Source: Symbiodinium kawagutii (lineage: Eukaryota; Sar; Dinophyceae; Suessiales; Symbiodiniaceae). From it: a stretch of 64,000 bases of DNA. The stretch's first letter is position 1. Each line of letters opens with the position of its first letter. The position numbers and the translations under genes are program-made. Of the stretch, positions 43,475 through 54,193 are shown in pieces. Location: assembly GCA_009767595.1 (NCBI GenBank), contig VSDK01001317.1:255792-319791 (forward strand), written 5' to 3'. The notes below the pieces were generated by a model. That model ran no database searches. It was given only the letters and a program-made list of their open reading frames with translations, and was not told where the DNA came from.

Positions 43475-43826
43475 AACCATCATTGATCATCATGAAACAT
43501 CACCATTCACTAGCCATCATCAACCATCATTCACCATCATCAACCACCATCAATGATCCCATGTCATCCCATGTCCAGATTTCCTGTGCAGAGCTGCGCC
43601 GGCGAGACAAAGCTGCGTTCCAGCCCATGACACGCGCGGAGACCCGGTGCGCCAGCGGCAAAGGTCCAGGATCACTGGAGCCATCACTGGAAACCTGGGA
43701 GGTCAAGGTTGGGATCTGGGGCCCGTTGCGACCGGTCGCCGGTGACATGGGATTGGTTGATGATGGTGAATGATGGTTGATGATGGCTAGCTAATGGTGA
43801 TCATTCATGATGATCAATGATGGTTA
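43475..43826. repeat. Long inverted repeat with 180-bp loop
   Basis: Arms of about 83-90 bp (43475-43564 and 43744-43826) are near-perfect complements, built from catcatcaaccatcattcac-type sequence. The loop is GC-rich, unlike its arms, and has an open minus-strand frame (GPQIPTLTSQVSSDGSSDPG). Confidence 0.85.
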
Positions 43827-43858
43827 TGGTTGGTTTATTATTGTGAATGGTGACTTGG

Positions 43859-43940
43859 ATGGTTTTGGGGCCCCCTGTTTTGAGAACCCCCTACTTCACT
43901 GTGGATAATTGTGCGGGTCCTTCTAATTTGAGAAACACAC
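43859..43940. mobile_element. Worn family-1 element
   Basis: The half-ends ggttttggggccccctgttt and ctaatttgagaaacac remain. It is shorter than the other copies and is probably a relic. Confidence 0.4.
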
Positions 43941-44204
43941 AATTCAAGCGGTCTGTAAAATTTAGAATGATGATATCCCAGATATATCACTGATTGACAA
44001 GAGACTCTTGGAGTATTTTTTGGTGCCAGCAAAAAACTAGTGGAGGCCCAGCAATGATGACCCAAAATGGAGTAAATTCGCCTACTTTGGCAGTTACTTT
44101 TCACAGTTTGATGCTTGATGATTCTACCAGTGGTCATGTATGGTCCAGTGCTAGAACCCTGGAGGCACCAGTACTAAATGGAGTTGATGCGGTTGATGAC
44201 ACCT

Positions 44205-44690
44205 GACGTGACACATTGGCAAAATCCAGCGCATTCCGATTGCAAAGCCCCTGAACTGCATGTTGTGGACTTCGTACCAATCAGAGTCTCTGTAATTCAC
44301 TGACTTTAGGCCTTGAAATGGGAAGGTTGACCACTGACCACTATAGCCAATCACGTGTACTCCCTTGTCTGCCCAGAACAAGCAAATGGGGTGTGTCACT
44401 CTGATGCACGGTAGTCAAGTTGCACTTTCCTCATCTTCCCCTAGAGAAAGTCGTGTTGAAGCTGGTGCGGTATGCGCCACAAACTGCATCGTTGGCGATG
44501 ATGCTCGCCACGATAGTCGGCCTGGATTGGAGCTGGCAGTGATTCCTCTTCAAGCTTCACAAACAGCAAAAATATCCAAAAATGGGTCACTGGCTAAATA
44601 CTGCACGCGCAGCGAGCCCAAATGTAAATATGCTCTGGTCGGTCAGTCCCAAGATTCTCCAAGTACGAGTAGGACTCATAACGACTCTAA
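44205..44690 (-). CDS. Three exons of an unknown gene
   Basis: Segments join in phase. The first is LGLTDQSIFTFGLAARA up to a GTATTT donor near 44605. After an acceptor ccaatccag comes PTIVASIIANDAVCGAYRTS then FNTTFSR (about 44526-44440). After a short (~75 nt) intron with a GA donor comes DKGVHVIGYSGQWSTFPFQG through SDWYEVHNMQFRGFAIGMRW (44364-44205). The joined peptide is convincing but matches no family I recognise. Confidence 0.5.
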
Positions 44691-44859
44691 AATAATGCAG
44701 ACTTAGCAACAGAGTCCGAATTGACGTGGTGGGCACACACGCTCCTACATTGCACCTTTACCGATTGGTGAGATTCTTCTGTAGGCTTCAAACGAAAGAC
44801 GCACTGTGATCATGAACCAGATCTTGCCATAGATTTCTAGAATGCTCATGACTCATGTA

Positions 44860-45000
44860 GGGAAGCTTGAAAATGTGTGAAGTTGAGCTGAGCTGCCAAG
44901 AGATTGCATGTCTGTGGATTGGACCCGGGATCGAGAGTTCGTGTCCATCTGCGCTGGAGACAATTGGACTGCCATGGCGAACGATTTGTACTTTCGCAGT
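44860..45000 (-). CDS. Possible exon, unknown product
   Basis: After an acceptor gactgcgaaag the frame reads VQIVRHGSPIVSSADGHELS and on through IHRHAISWQLSSTS. A plus-strand frame over the same bases is also open, so the strand is chosen by context. Confidence 0.33.
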
Positions 45001-45099
45001 CAGAATTCATGGTCTGTCCATGCCCTTCAGTTTGTGCCTTGCTGAAGCCATTGTCATTCCATTGGTGTTTCTAGTGTCAATCCGTGCGAGTCTCTCATG

Positions 45100-45802
45100 A
45101 TTTGTATTGATTTGTCTCTATGCAGTACTCTTTTTGAGCCTTCATTTCCGTATCATGTGTGAGCAACATGTATCAATGAACTGGAAGAGTCCCAAATTTG
45201 GGGAATAAGAAGGTGTTCTTTCCATATCTTTCAATCATTGCTGCAAGCAACACCCCTATGATTGATAAAGTTTGATGGCCACTTCCAGGAAAATGCCAGT
45301 GCAAAAAAGAGACGGTGACAAAGACTCTAAGAACTATTCTAAAAAATGCCTGGTTTCACTTCCCATCCCACCCTACAATTGCGCATTGAATCAACTATGA
45401 CTACCTGGCTCCACTCACAAATTCACTCGACTTTTCAGCGAATCAGGCAGCCATCTTCTCCCAGGGAATGTGGATGGGCATCAGGTCCTTTTCAGCCACG
45501 AGCTACACAGCTGAAACATGGTCCCACAGCCATGATTGTGCCATGCGTTTGGGTTGTCTTTTGCAATTGTCATGTGTATCATTCGTTACTGTCATTCTTC
45601 CCTCTTGCTGTTTTTGCAGCCCTGTCAATTTTCAAAACCATTCCCTGCACGGAAACATGAGCTTTGGGAAACCGGTTAGTTAAGAGCAAATCAATAATTG
45701 GTCACACTTTGTGCACCATCCTGTGGCTTGCGGGGGCGTCCAACAGTTCTGAGATACATTGAGATACATAAGATTCTATATACACTAATGTTTGATCTCC
45801 AA
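45100..45802. other. No confident gene
   Basis: Short open frames on both strands lack splice support. Nothing structural was noticed. Confidence 0.3.
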
Positions 45803-46078
45803 TCAGGATGAGCATTGGCACTGACCAGCGGCGTCAAGATCTTGATTCCCACCATTTCCCACCTCCAGTGTTAAAGCAGGATTCGCTACAGTCTTGAACT
45901 CGCTCCACAGCTGCTTCAGAGACGCCTCCAGGGACCCAGGAATCCCAGGGATCGATCTACGTTCGCACTTGGCAGTTTGGTTGGGCCTGGTCACAGCCCA
46001 ATATCTCGAGCTGACGCGCATCTTTGCCTGCTTCAATGTTGCTCCTGAGGCAGGTGGCATTTGCACCTTGAATTCCAA
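45803..46078 (-). CDS. Likely exon, unknown product
   Basis: This is a 91-codon open frame, reading FKVQMPPASGATLKQAKMRV through GIPGSLEASLKQLWSEFKTV and ALTLEVGNGGNQDLDAAGQ. Composition is strongly coding-like. The ends are not fixed. Confidence 0.42.
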   Translation of the reverse strand: MEFKVQMPPASGATLKQAKMRVSSRYWAVTRPNQTAKCERRSIPGIPGSLEASLKQLWSEFKTVANPALTLEVGNGGNQDLDAAGQCQCSS

Positions 46079-46428
46079 CGGTAGTCATGTTATACAGCCA
46101 TTATCAACAAAATTCAACAAACACTTGAGGCCAGGGGTCAGGTGACGAAAGCTAGCATGGCAACTGACCTGGTGGAAGAACAAACAACGATTGGCATGCA
46201 TTCATTTTTGTTGAAGAAAGCCGCAACAAGTGGAAACTGCAGTGCAACAAGAACGACCTAGGGGGGATTGAGCCCTGCCAGGGGGGGGGGCATTATTCAA
46301 TCATTTGTGATTTTTGGAGGTCCTGTCCCTGCCAGTTCTTGCGAAAGCAAGAGCAACTTCAGCTAGCTGATGCTAGCTTTCCTGATAAATGCTTCAGTTC
46401 ACAGTGTTTTCATCTTTCCTGTTTCTTG

Positions 46429-46700
46429 TCACAGTTGGATCCTCAGAATGTGGGCATGAGCCATCCCACATGGTTTTGCCTTTCTATCCTTTTTGCATAG
46501 TAAAGAGCACCCAAACCATATGGAGGCGCAAATGAAATCTGCAAGACTTTCTGGGGCACTAGGGCACTGGGGCAATTGGATGCTCTTGGATGCGCTTGGA
46601 TGCACTTCGCTCCTGCAAATCTGCATCGTGCTGATGGACTTGCGATAGAATGGAAAGGGGATCTGACCTCAACTTGCAGCAACCAAAACATAAATATGTC
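46429..46700 (-). CDS. Weak exon candidate
   Basis: One frame includes VPQKVLQISFAPPYGLGALY. No firm splice sites were found. Confidence 0.22.
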
Positions 46701-47089
46701 ACTCGTCCCTGAATGCCACTGGTGGTTCAATACGACTCCTGACATAGTGATAGTGGTCATCAAACACAAGGATGGTCTTGCTGATGGATGAACATGAATG
46801 ATGTCAATCCCTGATACTCACTCATAATATCGGAGGTAGTTATCACTCCTCAAGGGTTCGTTCATCTTCGCACATGGGAACATCTCTTCACCAAGCTCCC
46901 AACTCACCTTCTCTGGAGATGTGTTGCCCAGTTCCCAGAATTTGTCCTCGTGGAAAACGAGCACAGCGAGGTCACTGTTCTGTTGGGATGTCACAAGTTA
47001 CTCTTCCCACGAGGGCACCAAAATCTCACAGAGACCTGCATCGGCTTAGATCATCAGCTCACGTCTTTGCACATCCAAAGCTTCATTGC

Positions 47090-47345
47090 TCATGAGATCT
47101 CATGAGCTGCCCTGCATCTTATTGCCCTCCAGCCTGCCACCGGGAGAAAGGACAGGATTCGTAGTGGACAACCATGATTGGAGCTCCAAAGGGCTCCTGG
47201 CAGTTGGTGCCCTGACGTTGGAGCTCCAAACAACCGCAATGGCCCATGATTGTCGAATGAATTGTCACGGTAAAATGATCCCAAGGGTTGGATTGAACCA
47301 TCAAACAACCTTGTACTTGCTCCATCTTGCTCCCCAAGTTTACGA
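47090..47345 (-). CDS. Likely exon, unknown product
   Basis: The frame reads LGEQDGASTRLFDGSIQPLG, then FYRDNSFDNHGPLRLFGAPT and LRILSFLPVAGWRAIRCRAA. A second open frame overlaps it but is less protein-like. Confidence 0.33.
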
Positions 47346-47933
47346 CAAGGAACAACAAACAGGGTGAGGATGGATGAGGAGCTGAATCTCCAAAGCCCAA
47401 GGTGGGGTGACTCTGCAGCTCCTGGTCCATGTGCACAGACGGTAGATCTTGGTTCAGCCCATCGCGCCAAAGATGCGGACCAGCAGGTCGCACCTCAATG
47501 GGATGGTGCCTCCATACATCTCCATACCGTAAGCTAAGCTAAGGACCTGTTCTCACAATGACCATCAATATCCATCAATCATATCTGGGTGGCTGGGGGT
47601 AAAACACCCTTACTTCATCTTAGTTCATCAAAACCCAAACATAGCATGCCCGTTGTTGGAGTCCACGTAGATGTTGCAATGTTCACATGCCCGGTTTGGG
47701 TGTTGTTCATCCTGCCTCTTTGGCGGTTGCCCGCACAGCAGACTTGCCATTGGCATAGGACTGGAATGTGTAGCGGTTCATGTTGACCTGAACAAATCCC
47801 TCTTTCAGCCTCTCCCCAGCCAACTTGGGAATCTCTACTCTTCCAATCATTATGTGCTGTTTCGTCATCTAGATTCCATCTCCCACTTTGTGGATGACAT
47901 CAAAAGATTGGCTGAGCATGTGGTAATCCACAT

Positions 47934-48410
47934 CTATTTTCCTCTGCAATCTGTAGAAAACCGAGTCCCGCTGTCAATCTGTGGACATTCCAACCCGGGG
48001 TCTGTCAAAAAGGGCTGTCCAATGTCCACTTGCACCGGAGTCGCCGCCTTGTCAGTCTGCATGAAGCAGCTCTGCACCTGTTCCACGGGAGAATTTCTTC
48101 GAAAGAGAATGCTTCTGAAGCAAAGGCTCACAGCAATGGAACTCCAGTGAGCAACACAAAAGAAATAATACCTGTGATCACCTGGTGCAAAATCACAACA
48201 GGGACGCGCGAAGTGTACCTCGGCAGAGTTGTACACAGCTTCCACGTTTGGCAAGTAGGCCTTGCCAGAGCTTCACAAACTCAATTGGTGGCTGGAGAGC
48301 CATCACTGACACCCTGATATCCCGAGTATGTCCTTGTAAGTTACAGTGTTCCCAGCATTTGCTGAAGCCTCGCGCGCCATCGCTCAGCCCTTCGAACACC
48401 AAGTTGTTGT
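47934..48410 (-). CDS. Exons of an unknown gene
   Basis: After acceptor catttgcag at 48411 two frames are open. One reads NNLVFEGLSDGARGFSKCWE; the other reads QQLGVRRAERWRARLQQMLG and joins in phase with the upstream exon through a GC|GTACC donor. The downstream segment (about 48110-47934) includes SPVEQVQSCFMQTDKAATPV and PQIDSGTRFSTDCRGK. Confidence 0.38.
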
Positions 48411-48428
48411 CTGCAAATGAAACCGATT

Positions 48429-48549
48429 GGGGGTTTCTTAAACTTGGGAACCCCTAAAAATGGTTACCGTAGTTTATTATATACGAGTACTACATATGCT
48501 TATATAATATTGGATGATTTGGGGGGAGTCCCCTTTTTTGAGAAACACT
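48429..48549. mobile_element. Family-1 element with CGATT target duplication
   Basis: The ends are gggggtttcttaaacttggg and ccccttttttgagaaacact. CGATT (extending to CGATTGG) flanks it at 48424-48428 and 48550-48554. It accounts for most of a ~190-bp intron between the exons at 48410 and about 48600. Confidence 0.88.
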
Positions 48550-48599
48550 CGATTGGTTCCCCACCATTCATTCCCCCACCTGAAGGAAACTTGCAGGTA

Positions 48600-48803
48600 C
48601 GCCAGCGAGCAAATCCTGGCAGTTGGCATCGAAAAATCAGGCTTAGCAGCTGCGCTCAAACGTGCCGGGGGCTCCCCAATCTTCCGGTGCTGTGGTGCGT
48701 ACAGGAGCTCATCATCATCAATGTGGATGAGCCTGGGTGGCAACAATAAGCTTTGGAACCGGTGGACAATAAGCTGTGAAAGTTGCGGCTTCCCAAAATA
48801 CAT
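48600..48803 (-). CDS. Likely exon, unknown product
   Basis: The frame includes KPQLSQLIVHRFQSLLLPPR, then IHIDDDELLYAPQHRKIGEP and SMPTARICSLA. It ends at a GTACCTG or GTTTCC donor just before the family-1 element. Confidence 0.43.
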
Positions 48804-48920
48804 GTTCTTTAAATGCTTATTGTTACAAGGTTTCCCAGTGGACTCAGTTGACTTTGATCAGCTGGGTATTGCTGGACGAGATCCAGCCCCTTAAGTTTGT
48901 TTAAGTATCACCGTGCTTTC

Positions 48921-49241
48921 TTAAGAGATCTGAATAGCTTCAGTCACATTCTCCCACAGCAGGGTCTGAGAGTTGCACCAATCTATGTTGATGTCCTCGC
49001 AGGCTTGCTTGGCTCTAGCCATCACAGCAGTTTGCCGAGCCTCACAAGGAGCTGGTACTACTTCGGATCGATTCCAAGCAATTACCACCCTCCAAGCTAA
49101 TATGCCATGAAAACTCCTGAAAGAAACGTGAAATTGTCCCTGCCTGCAGAGTTGTATAGTCATCTTGAGGCCGTGAATCTCGAGAAGACACTCCAACTGA
49201 GCACAGGCTTCATTGCTATGTAAACATCTCAGTGCAGCCAA
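48921..49241 (-). CDS. Likely exons, unknown product
   Basis: The frame is open across the segment. The convincing parts are LRCLHSNEACAQLECLLEIH (about 49235-49150) and RVVIAWNRSEVVPAPCEARQ through KQACEDINIDWCNSQTLLWE (about 49098-48930). An intron may separate them. Confidence 0.43.
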   Translation of the reverse strand: MAALRCLHSNEACAQLECLLEIHGLKMTIQLCRQGQFHVSFRSFHGILAWRVVIAWNRSEVVPAPCEARQTAVMARAKQACEDINIDWCNSQTLLWENVTEAIQIS

Positions 49242-49859
49242 ACTTCACATGTGTTGTCAAGAAAGCTTCCTGTGTCCAGGGGGAAAAAATACATGCAGTA
49301 TCTACAATTTATGGATACCCTAATTATATAGCTATCCAAAAATTACATAGGATCACCATGATTCACCACGTATTCATTACCCATTTCAGTAGGAGAAACA
49401 TCAACATTTCGGTGCCGTTCATGGACAATCACTGATGAGTATTCCCTTCTTAGCATTTAAATGCGCGCTTGCTTTGACAGCTCCCCATAGCTACCCAGGA
49501 AACGTGAAATCAAATGAGAAAAAAGGGTGTGTCACATCTCAGCATGCGGCGGAGGCTTTCGGAAGATCCCCAAAGAGTGACCTGTTGCAAAGGAGTTTCA
49601 CCATGTTTTCACATTCCATGCAAGTTGGGTGTCTTGAAGCAACTGAAGATTCTGACACAACGAAAAGAGGGCATCAAAGGTACAAATGAGTATTGCCTAA
49701 TCAAATCAGCAAAGAAGCATCTAAGCATGAAATTACTTCTATATTCAGTGCTGGCACATATGCAAGGCCTGATCTTCATTGAAACATTCTTCCAGTCCAG
49801 AGATACCAAGATATGAGAAGCTCTTGCAGGCCATGAAGGATCTCAAATATATCCAAACA
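49242..49859. other. No confident gene
   Basis: Open frames here are short and unanchored. Nothing structural was noticed. Confidence 0.3.
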
Positions 49860-49869
49860 GGTGGTGACA

Positions 49870-49972
49870 GTGCCACCAGCACCTTGGTCTGTTCCTCCTT
49901 GGGAAGCTGTCTGATCACATCCACTGTTCCGGGTGAATCCTGCGCTGGGAGCCAGGCATTGGACAGCTGACA
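49870..49972 (-). CDS. Likely exon, unknown product
   Basis: The frame reads QLSNAWLPAQDSPGTVDVIR then LPKEEQTKVLVALSPP and ends at a GTTTGG donor. It is helical and charged. Confidence 0.4.
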
Positions 49973-49979
49973 TCCTACC

Positions 49980-50522
49980 TTTAAGGTAGATGGATTGTCT
50001 AGATTTATCTAGTATTCTAGTATATCACATAGCAAAATATACGCTGCATGTGCACACACACATAATTTGAATCACATGATATACACGCATAACACAATTA
50101 AACATACATATATACACGTATATATAAAGACCGTACCATACGAGACCATGTTGTACATTCTGTTGCATTGGATTGCACTGCACTATTATGTAGCTATCAC
50201 TACACTACATTACAGAATATTCACCTCAATATTGCACTGAGTTAGATTACACATACATACATGGCAATGTTTCAACCATCTCAAAGTGGCTCTGAATTTT
50301 AGCTTTCCAATTGTTGAAGTCCCAGACTCCTCCAATTTGATAAAGATGTGCTCGACCTTTTGGCAGCTGTGAGTCGGCAGAAACTTGAGCCCTCCAAGAT
50401 CAGAATCCGGTCATCATTTGTTGCGGTATTTTGTGGTCACCTTCAACCGGTCCGTTTGGGGGGGAGTGCAACTGGTGACACAGCAATTGGGAGGTTGACT
50501 GAGGCCGCAACTCCCACGTGAT
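49980..50522. other. AT-rich, no gene
   Basis: This holds (TA)- and (CA)-rich runs (tatatacacgtatatata, acacacacata). No coding signal was found. Confidence 0.4.
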
Positions 50523-50918
50523 TCAGGTGGTACCTGCAAGAGCGAAGCGCTGCCTTACTGAATCTATGTGTGAGCACAAGCGCTGCCTGTTCCACTGGTA
50601 GGGTGTATAGCTCGATTGAAGATCAGAAACGAGGCTTGGAACAGTGCAGTCACTGAGGATTCTTGCTTTTGTAAACCGGATTGTTATGCCGGGCTGACAT
50701 TGGATTCTCCATAGCTTAAATAACCTTGGCTCTTGGCCGATGTTCTCATTGAGATTCATAGGACAACTACCTCCCCAAGTCACATCACATGCAACTGGTG
50801 TTCGTGACAAGAATGCCTTGTTTGATTTGGAACTGTGGTGTTTTCTCCCATACCCCGGATATGTTGGGCATACTCTTACTACCTGATGAGCTATTCCAAC
50901 CCTCAAAATGCCGGTCAA
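50523..50918 (-). CDS. 131-codon open frame, unknown product
   Basis: An unbroken frame reads GILRVGIAHQVVRVCPTYPG, then GGSCPMNLNENIGQEPRLFK and RILSDCTVPSLVSDLQ, and ends SVRQRFALAGTT. No ATG opens it, so it is probably an internal or terminal exon. No domain was seen. Confidence 0.4.
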   Translation of the reverse strand: MTGILRVGIAHQVVRVCPTYPGYGRKHHSSKSNKAFLSRTPVACDVTWGGSCPMNLNENIGQEPRLFKLWRIQCQPGITIRFTKARILSDCTVPSLVSDLQSSYTPYQWNRQRLCSHIDSVRQRFALAGTT

Positions 50919-53059
50919 GTTAGATATTCATCATCCCAGGTACTCTGCAGGCTGTGCACATCTTCAAATGCGCCAACAATCTACAGGCTTTGATCTCATG
51001 TTGAGTGAACTCCCAAGTTATTGCTGGTTTCCAGCTACAACTCACCTGCAGTGGTTTCACCCACATGGGAGTTCATAGTGTACTCACGTAGGAGTTAACC
51101 ATGTAAACCCCCCTGGTTTCTGATGCCCTGCTGAAGCTCAAGGATGGTCAAGAATAAGTATGGATACACGAATACGGTCCTGATGGTTACAACGTTCCCA
51201 ATAATTAGATGACCCTGTTCATGGCCAATACAAGTCAATACGATCATACCCCAAGAAACAGAAGTAGGTGAACAACGAAGAAAGCCAACAGTTATTGTTC
51301 ATAAATCCATGTTCATCAAGAGTTCACTCACGCAAGTTTATTGTCAAGTAAAAAAGACTGGTTGACACACATCAATTAACCTTCAATTGATGAGTTTTAC
51401 TGGTTAACTAAAAAAATGGTTGGCAAACACACTGGTTGACCAGCAGCATCGAAGTGTCGGTCAGCTATTTCATAGTCAAATGTTATCGAATTACTTGAAT
51501 TAACCAACAAAAAACCTTGTTTTCAATCATGGTTTGAATCATTACCGACTAGTTGTTTTATACATAAGTGATTAAGGAACTCACTATGAGACTAATTGAC
51601 CAATAATACCCCTCTGGTGGCACCGGGGGGGGTCATACCCCTGAAAAACAAATAAAACACAAATAAGACCCTAGGTACCCAACCCCAAATTTCAAATAAA
51701 ATGCCTGGTACCCAACCCTGTTTTCACGTAACCAAAAAGTCGGATTGGGCAAGCTTACAAATAATCAGTGAGGTACCCAACCCTGTCAAACAAATAAAAA
51801 TCAAAATAACTCGCCAAGACCTGAAGGTTTTGTTCTATGTGGAGACAACAGGGGTTGGGCCCCCAAAGTTCCCCTTGATTCTTATTCAGAGGTTGGGCCC
51901 CTCAAGATCTTCAAAAATTTAGATGGTCATCGATGCTGATTGTTGTGGGTTTGTGCTGACCATTTTTGATTCCCACGTGTACAGCGGGAGGAGCAGGATC
52001 AAAGCTGCACCTCATGTCAAACGGTCCTGTTCACTGAACTAATGTAGGTGCTTCAAGTGAATGAAACAATGGGCGCCTGACCTTAGGCTTTGTATATCCT
52101 ATGCTTCCCCAGCCAGCCCCCAAAGGGCTTTGTTGTTAATGGATGTTTGGTTGGTTTTGTCCCAGTTTTTTGGCGTATGAGAGCACAATGCTCTGCTACC
52201 ATGACCACAGGAGAGCAATCCAGATCCATGCAAGCTCTGACGGAATTAAATCAATCAACGGTGTTGGGCGTTGGCTAGTTCAAAGGCTGGTGAAAGATTA
52301 GTTAGGCAACCAGAACAAATTGTTCCTAAGTATCTTGAGTGGCCCAAGTTGTTGTGTTGTTTAGTGGATCCGTTTTTTACCGCACTTGATATGGTGCATT
52401 TGTTTTTTAGATGAATGGCTTGCTGATTGACCTTGGGATGTATTGTTGAGAGCCTGGGCGGTATGCGCGCTATCCACAACTCCATAACGTTCAAAGCACA
52501 TTTCCCTAGGCACTAGGAGGTAAATTTTCGAGCTATGAAGCGCACGAAAACAATTCAATGGCCGGCAATCTCGGGCCATTGAATTGTTTAGGGCTTGAAA
52601 AGAATGTTTGTTTGGGGTGACCACAGAGAAGTTTGTTCGATCGCCCTGCCTCCATCTAATCTTGCTTGTATTTTCTGTGCTGTGATGGTCATCGATGCGA
52701 GGATCGGGTATGATGAAAAACAAACATGGTAAACATCAGAAATGAATAAAAAGTAGGTACCCAACCCCCTTATTGTTTTGTGTTTTTTTTGACTATTTGA
52801 AAATAATTTGTGGGTTCCTGACCTTGTCACACAAATTCATGCACCAACCCTCAAAGCAACCCACAGAACAAATAATTTGTAGTATATTTCCAGGTACCCA
52901 ACCCTACTTTTTGATTCTTGTCATGCACGTGCGAACAAAAAAATAGAAAATAAATATCTTGGGGCATGAGCCCCTTTTTTATTTCTTACAAGCCGACGGG
53001 TATACCAACAATCACTGCACTAACCAACTTACATTACTATAAATGATTAGCAAACTGGA
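50919..53059. other. Repeat-bearing intergenic stretch
   Basis: Five copies of ggtacccaaccc lie at about 51674, 51707, 51773, 52757 and 52893, several next to caaataaaa. A perfect 16-bp hairpin lies at 52548-52589. A minus-strand frame at 52361-52723 is open for 120 codons but has mixed composition and no splice support. Confidence 0.4.
52548..52589. repeat. Perfect 16-bp stem hairpin
   Basis: The arm aaacaattcaatggcc and its exact complement flank a 10-nt loop. Confidence 0.8.
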
Positions 53060-53310
53060 TGAAAACTAGGGGGGTCCCATTTGGTTCGGCCACTCCCAAA
53101 TCGCTCCCCCTTCAAAGGGTCAGAACGGAATTTGGCTTCAAAAAACCCACGCCTGATCCAAGTCGCGAGATCGGGCGGATGGCGACTTAGAGTGACCTGG
53201 CGCTGTGAGAGGACAGCAGTGGCGGGGAACGATGGATGGCTAGACATAGCGATTGCTGGTGCTCCAGTAGTTGACGTGTTCAGTTGCACTTTCACGGCGT
53301 GATGAACAAT
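53060..53310 (-). CDS. Likely exon, unknown product
   Basis: The frame reads KVQLNTSTTGAPAIAMSSHP then RQVTLSRHPPDLATWIRRGF and FRSDPLKGERFGSGRTKWD. The plus-strand frame over the same bases is also open and less typical. Confidence 0.33.
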
Positions 53311-53499
53311 GAAAAAATATGAAATACTGACAACCACTTCATGACTAGAATGCAAAATGATGATTTCACGTCTACTTTGATTGCCTTGATTAGATAACAA
53401 TTCAACACGCGGACTCGGATGGGTCAGGTTCCACGGTGTGAGACAGTGGATGTCCTGCCCTCTTGGCCCACCACTATCCCCTCAACTGGTGTAAGGGGC

Positions 53500-54180
53500 G
53501 GGTCAGATCATTGACCGTTCGAAAAGGTCTTCGAGCAGAATGACGATGTAATGGTGTGGGCATACTATACAATGATACAAGTGCAATGCTGATTATCGAT
53601 GATGAGTATACATTGATGATGGTCGCCGGCATTCTTAAAACCTTTCTGCAACCGGGATGAACACATCTTGTTCTGAGACTATCAATCATCATTAGCCGTT
53701 ATCAGCTGCAATTGAGGACACATTATCAAAGTGTATGAATCAAGTACTAAGTTGAACTCAACCCCCCTCTGTCTCGGAGTTATCCATCATTTCATGCTTG
53801 ACCACCCACATGCTGTTCTAGAATTGACCAAAACTAAACATCTGAACTGTCAACTGCCGAGCTTGGTGAAGGACAGGACGGGCAAACCAGAGCCACGCGA
53901 CTGCTGGGAGGTGTCTGTGCGCGATCAGCCTCAGCACGGCAACGATCAGCTGTTGAGACCGCACAAGGTACCCTCAGTTGTCTCAGATATGTTTGCCTCG
54001 GTAACAACCAACTAATCATGAGTACACCATTAATGTACAATGTATCATGTTATGTTATATCATATCATATTATATCATATTATCTATTACTTTATATTAT
54101 GTCATATTATAGCATATAATACAATATGATATCATAGTATATTATCTCATATCACATTATAATATTATCTTATATTCTAT
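53500..54180. other. Weak coding signals and AT-rich repeat
   Basis: A segment at 53860-54000 is open on both strands and cannot be assigned. At 54035-54180 the sequence is a degenerate (ATATCATATT)n repeat. Confidence 0.3.
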
Positions 54181-54193
54181 ATCATGTACATAC

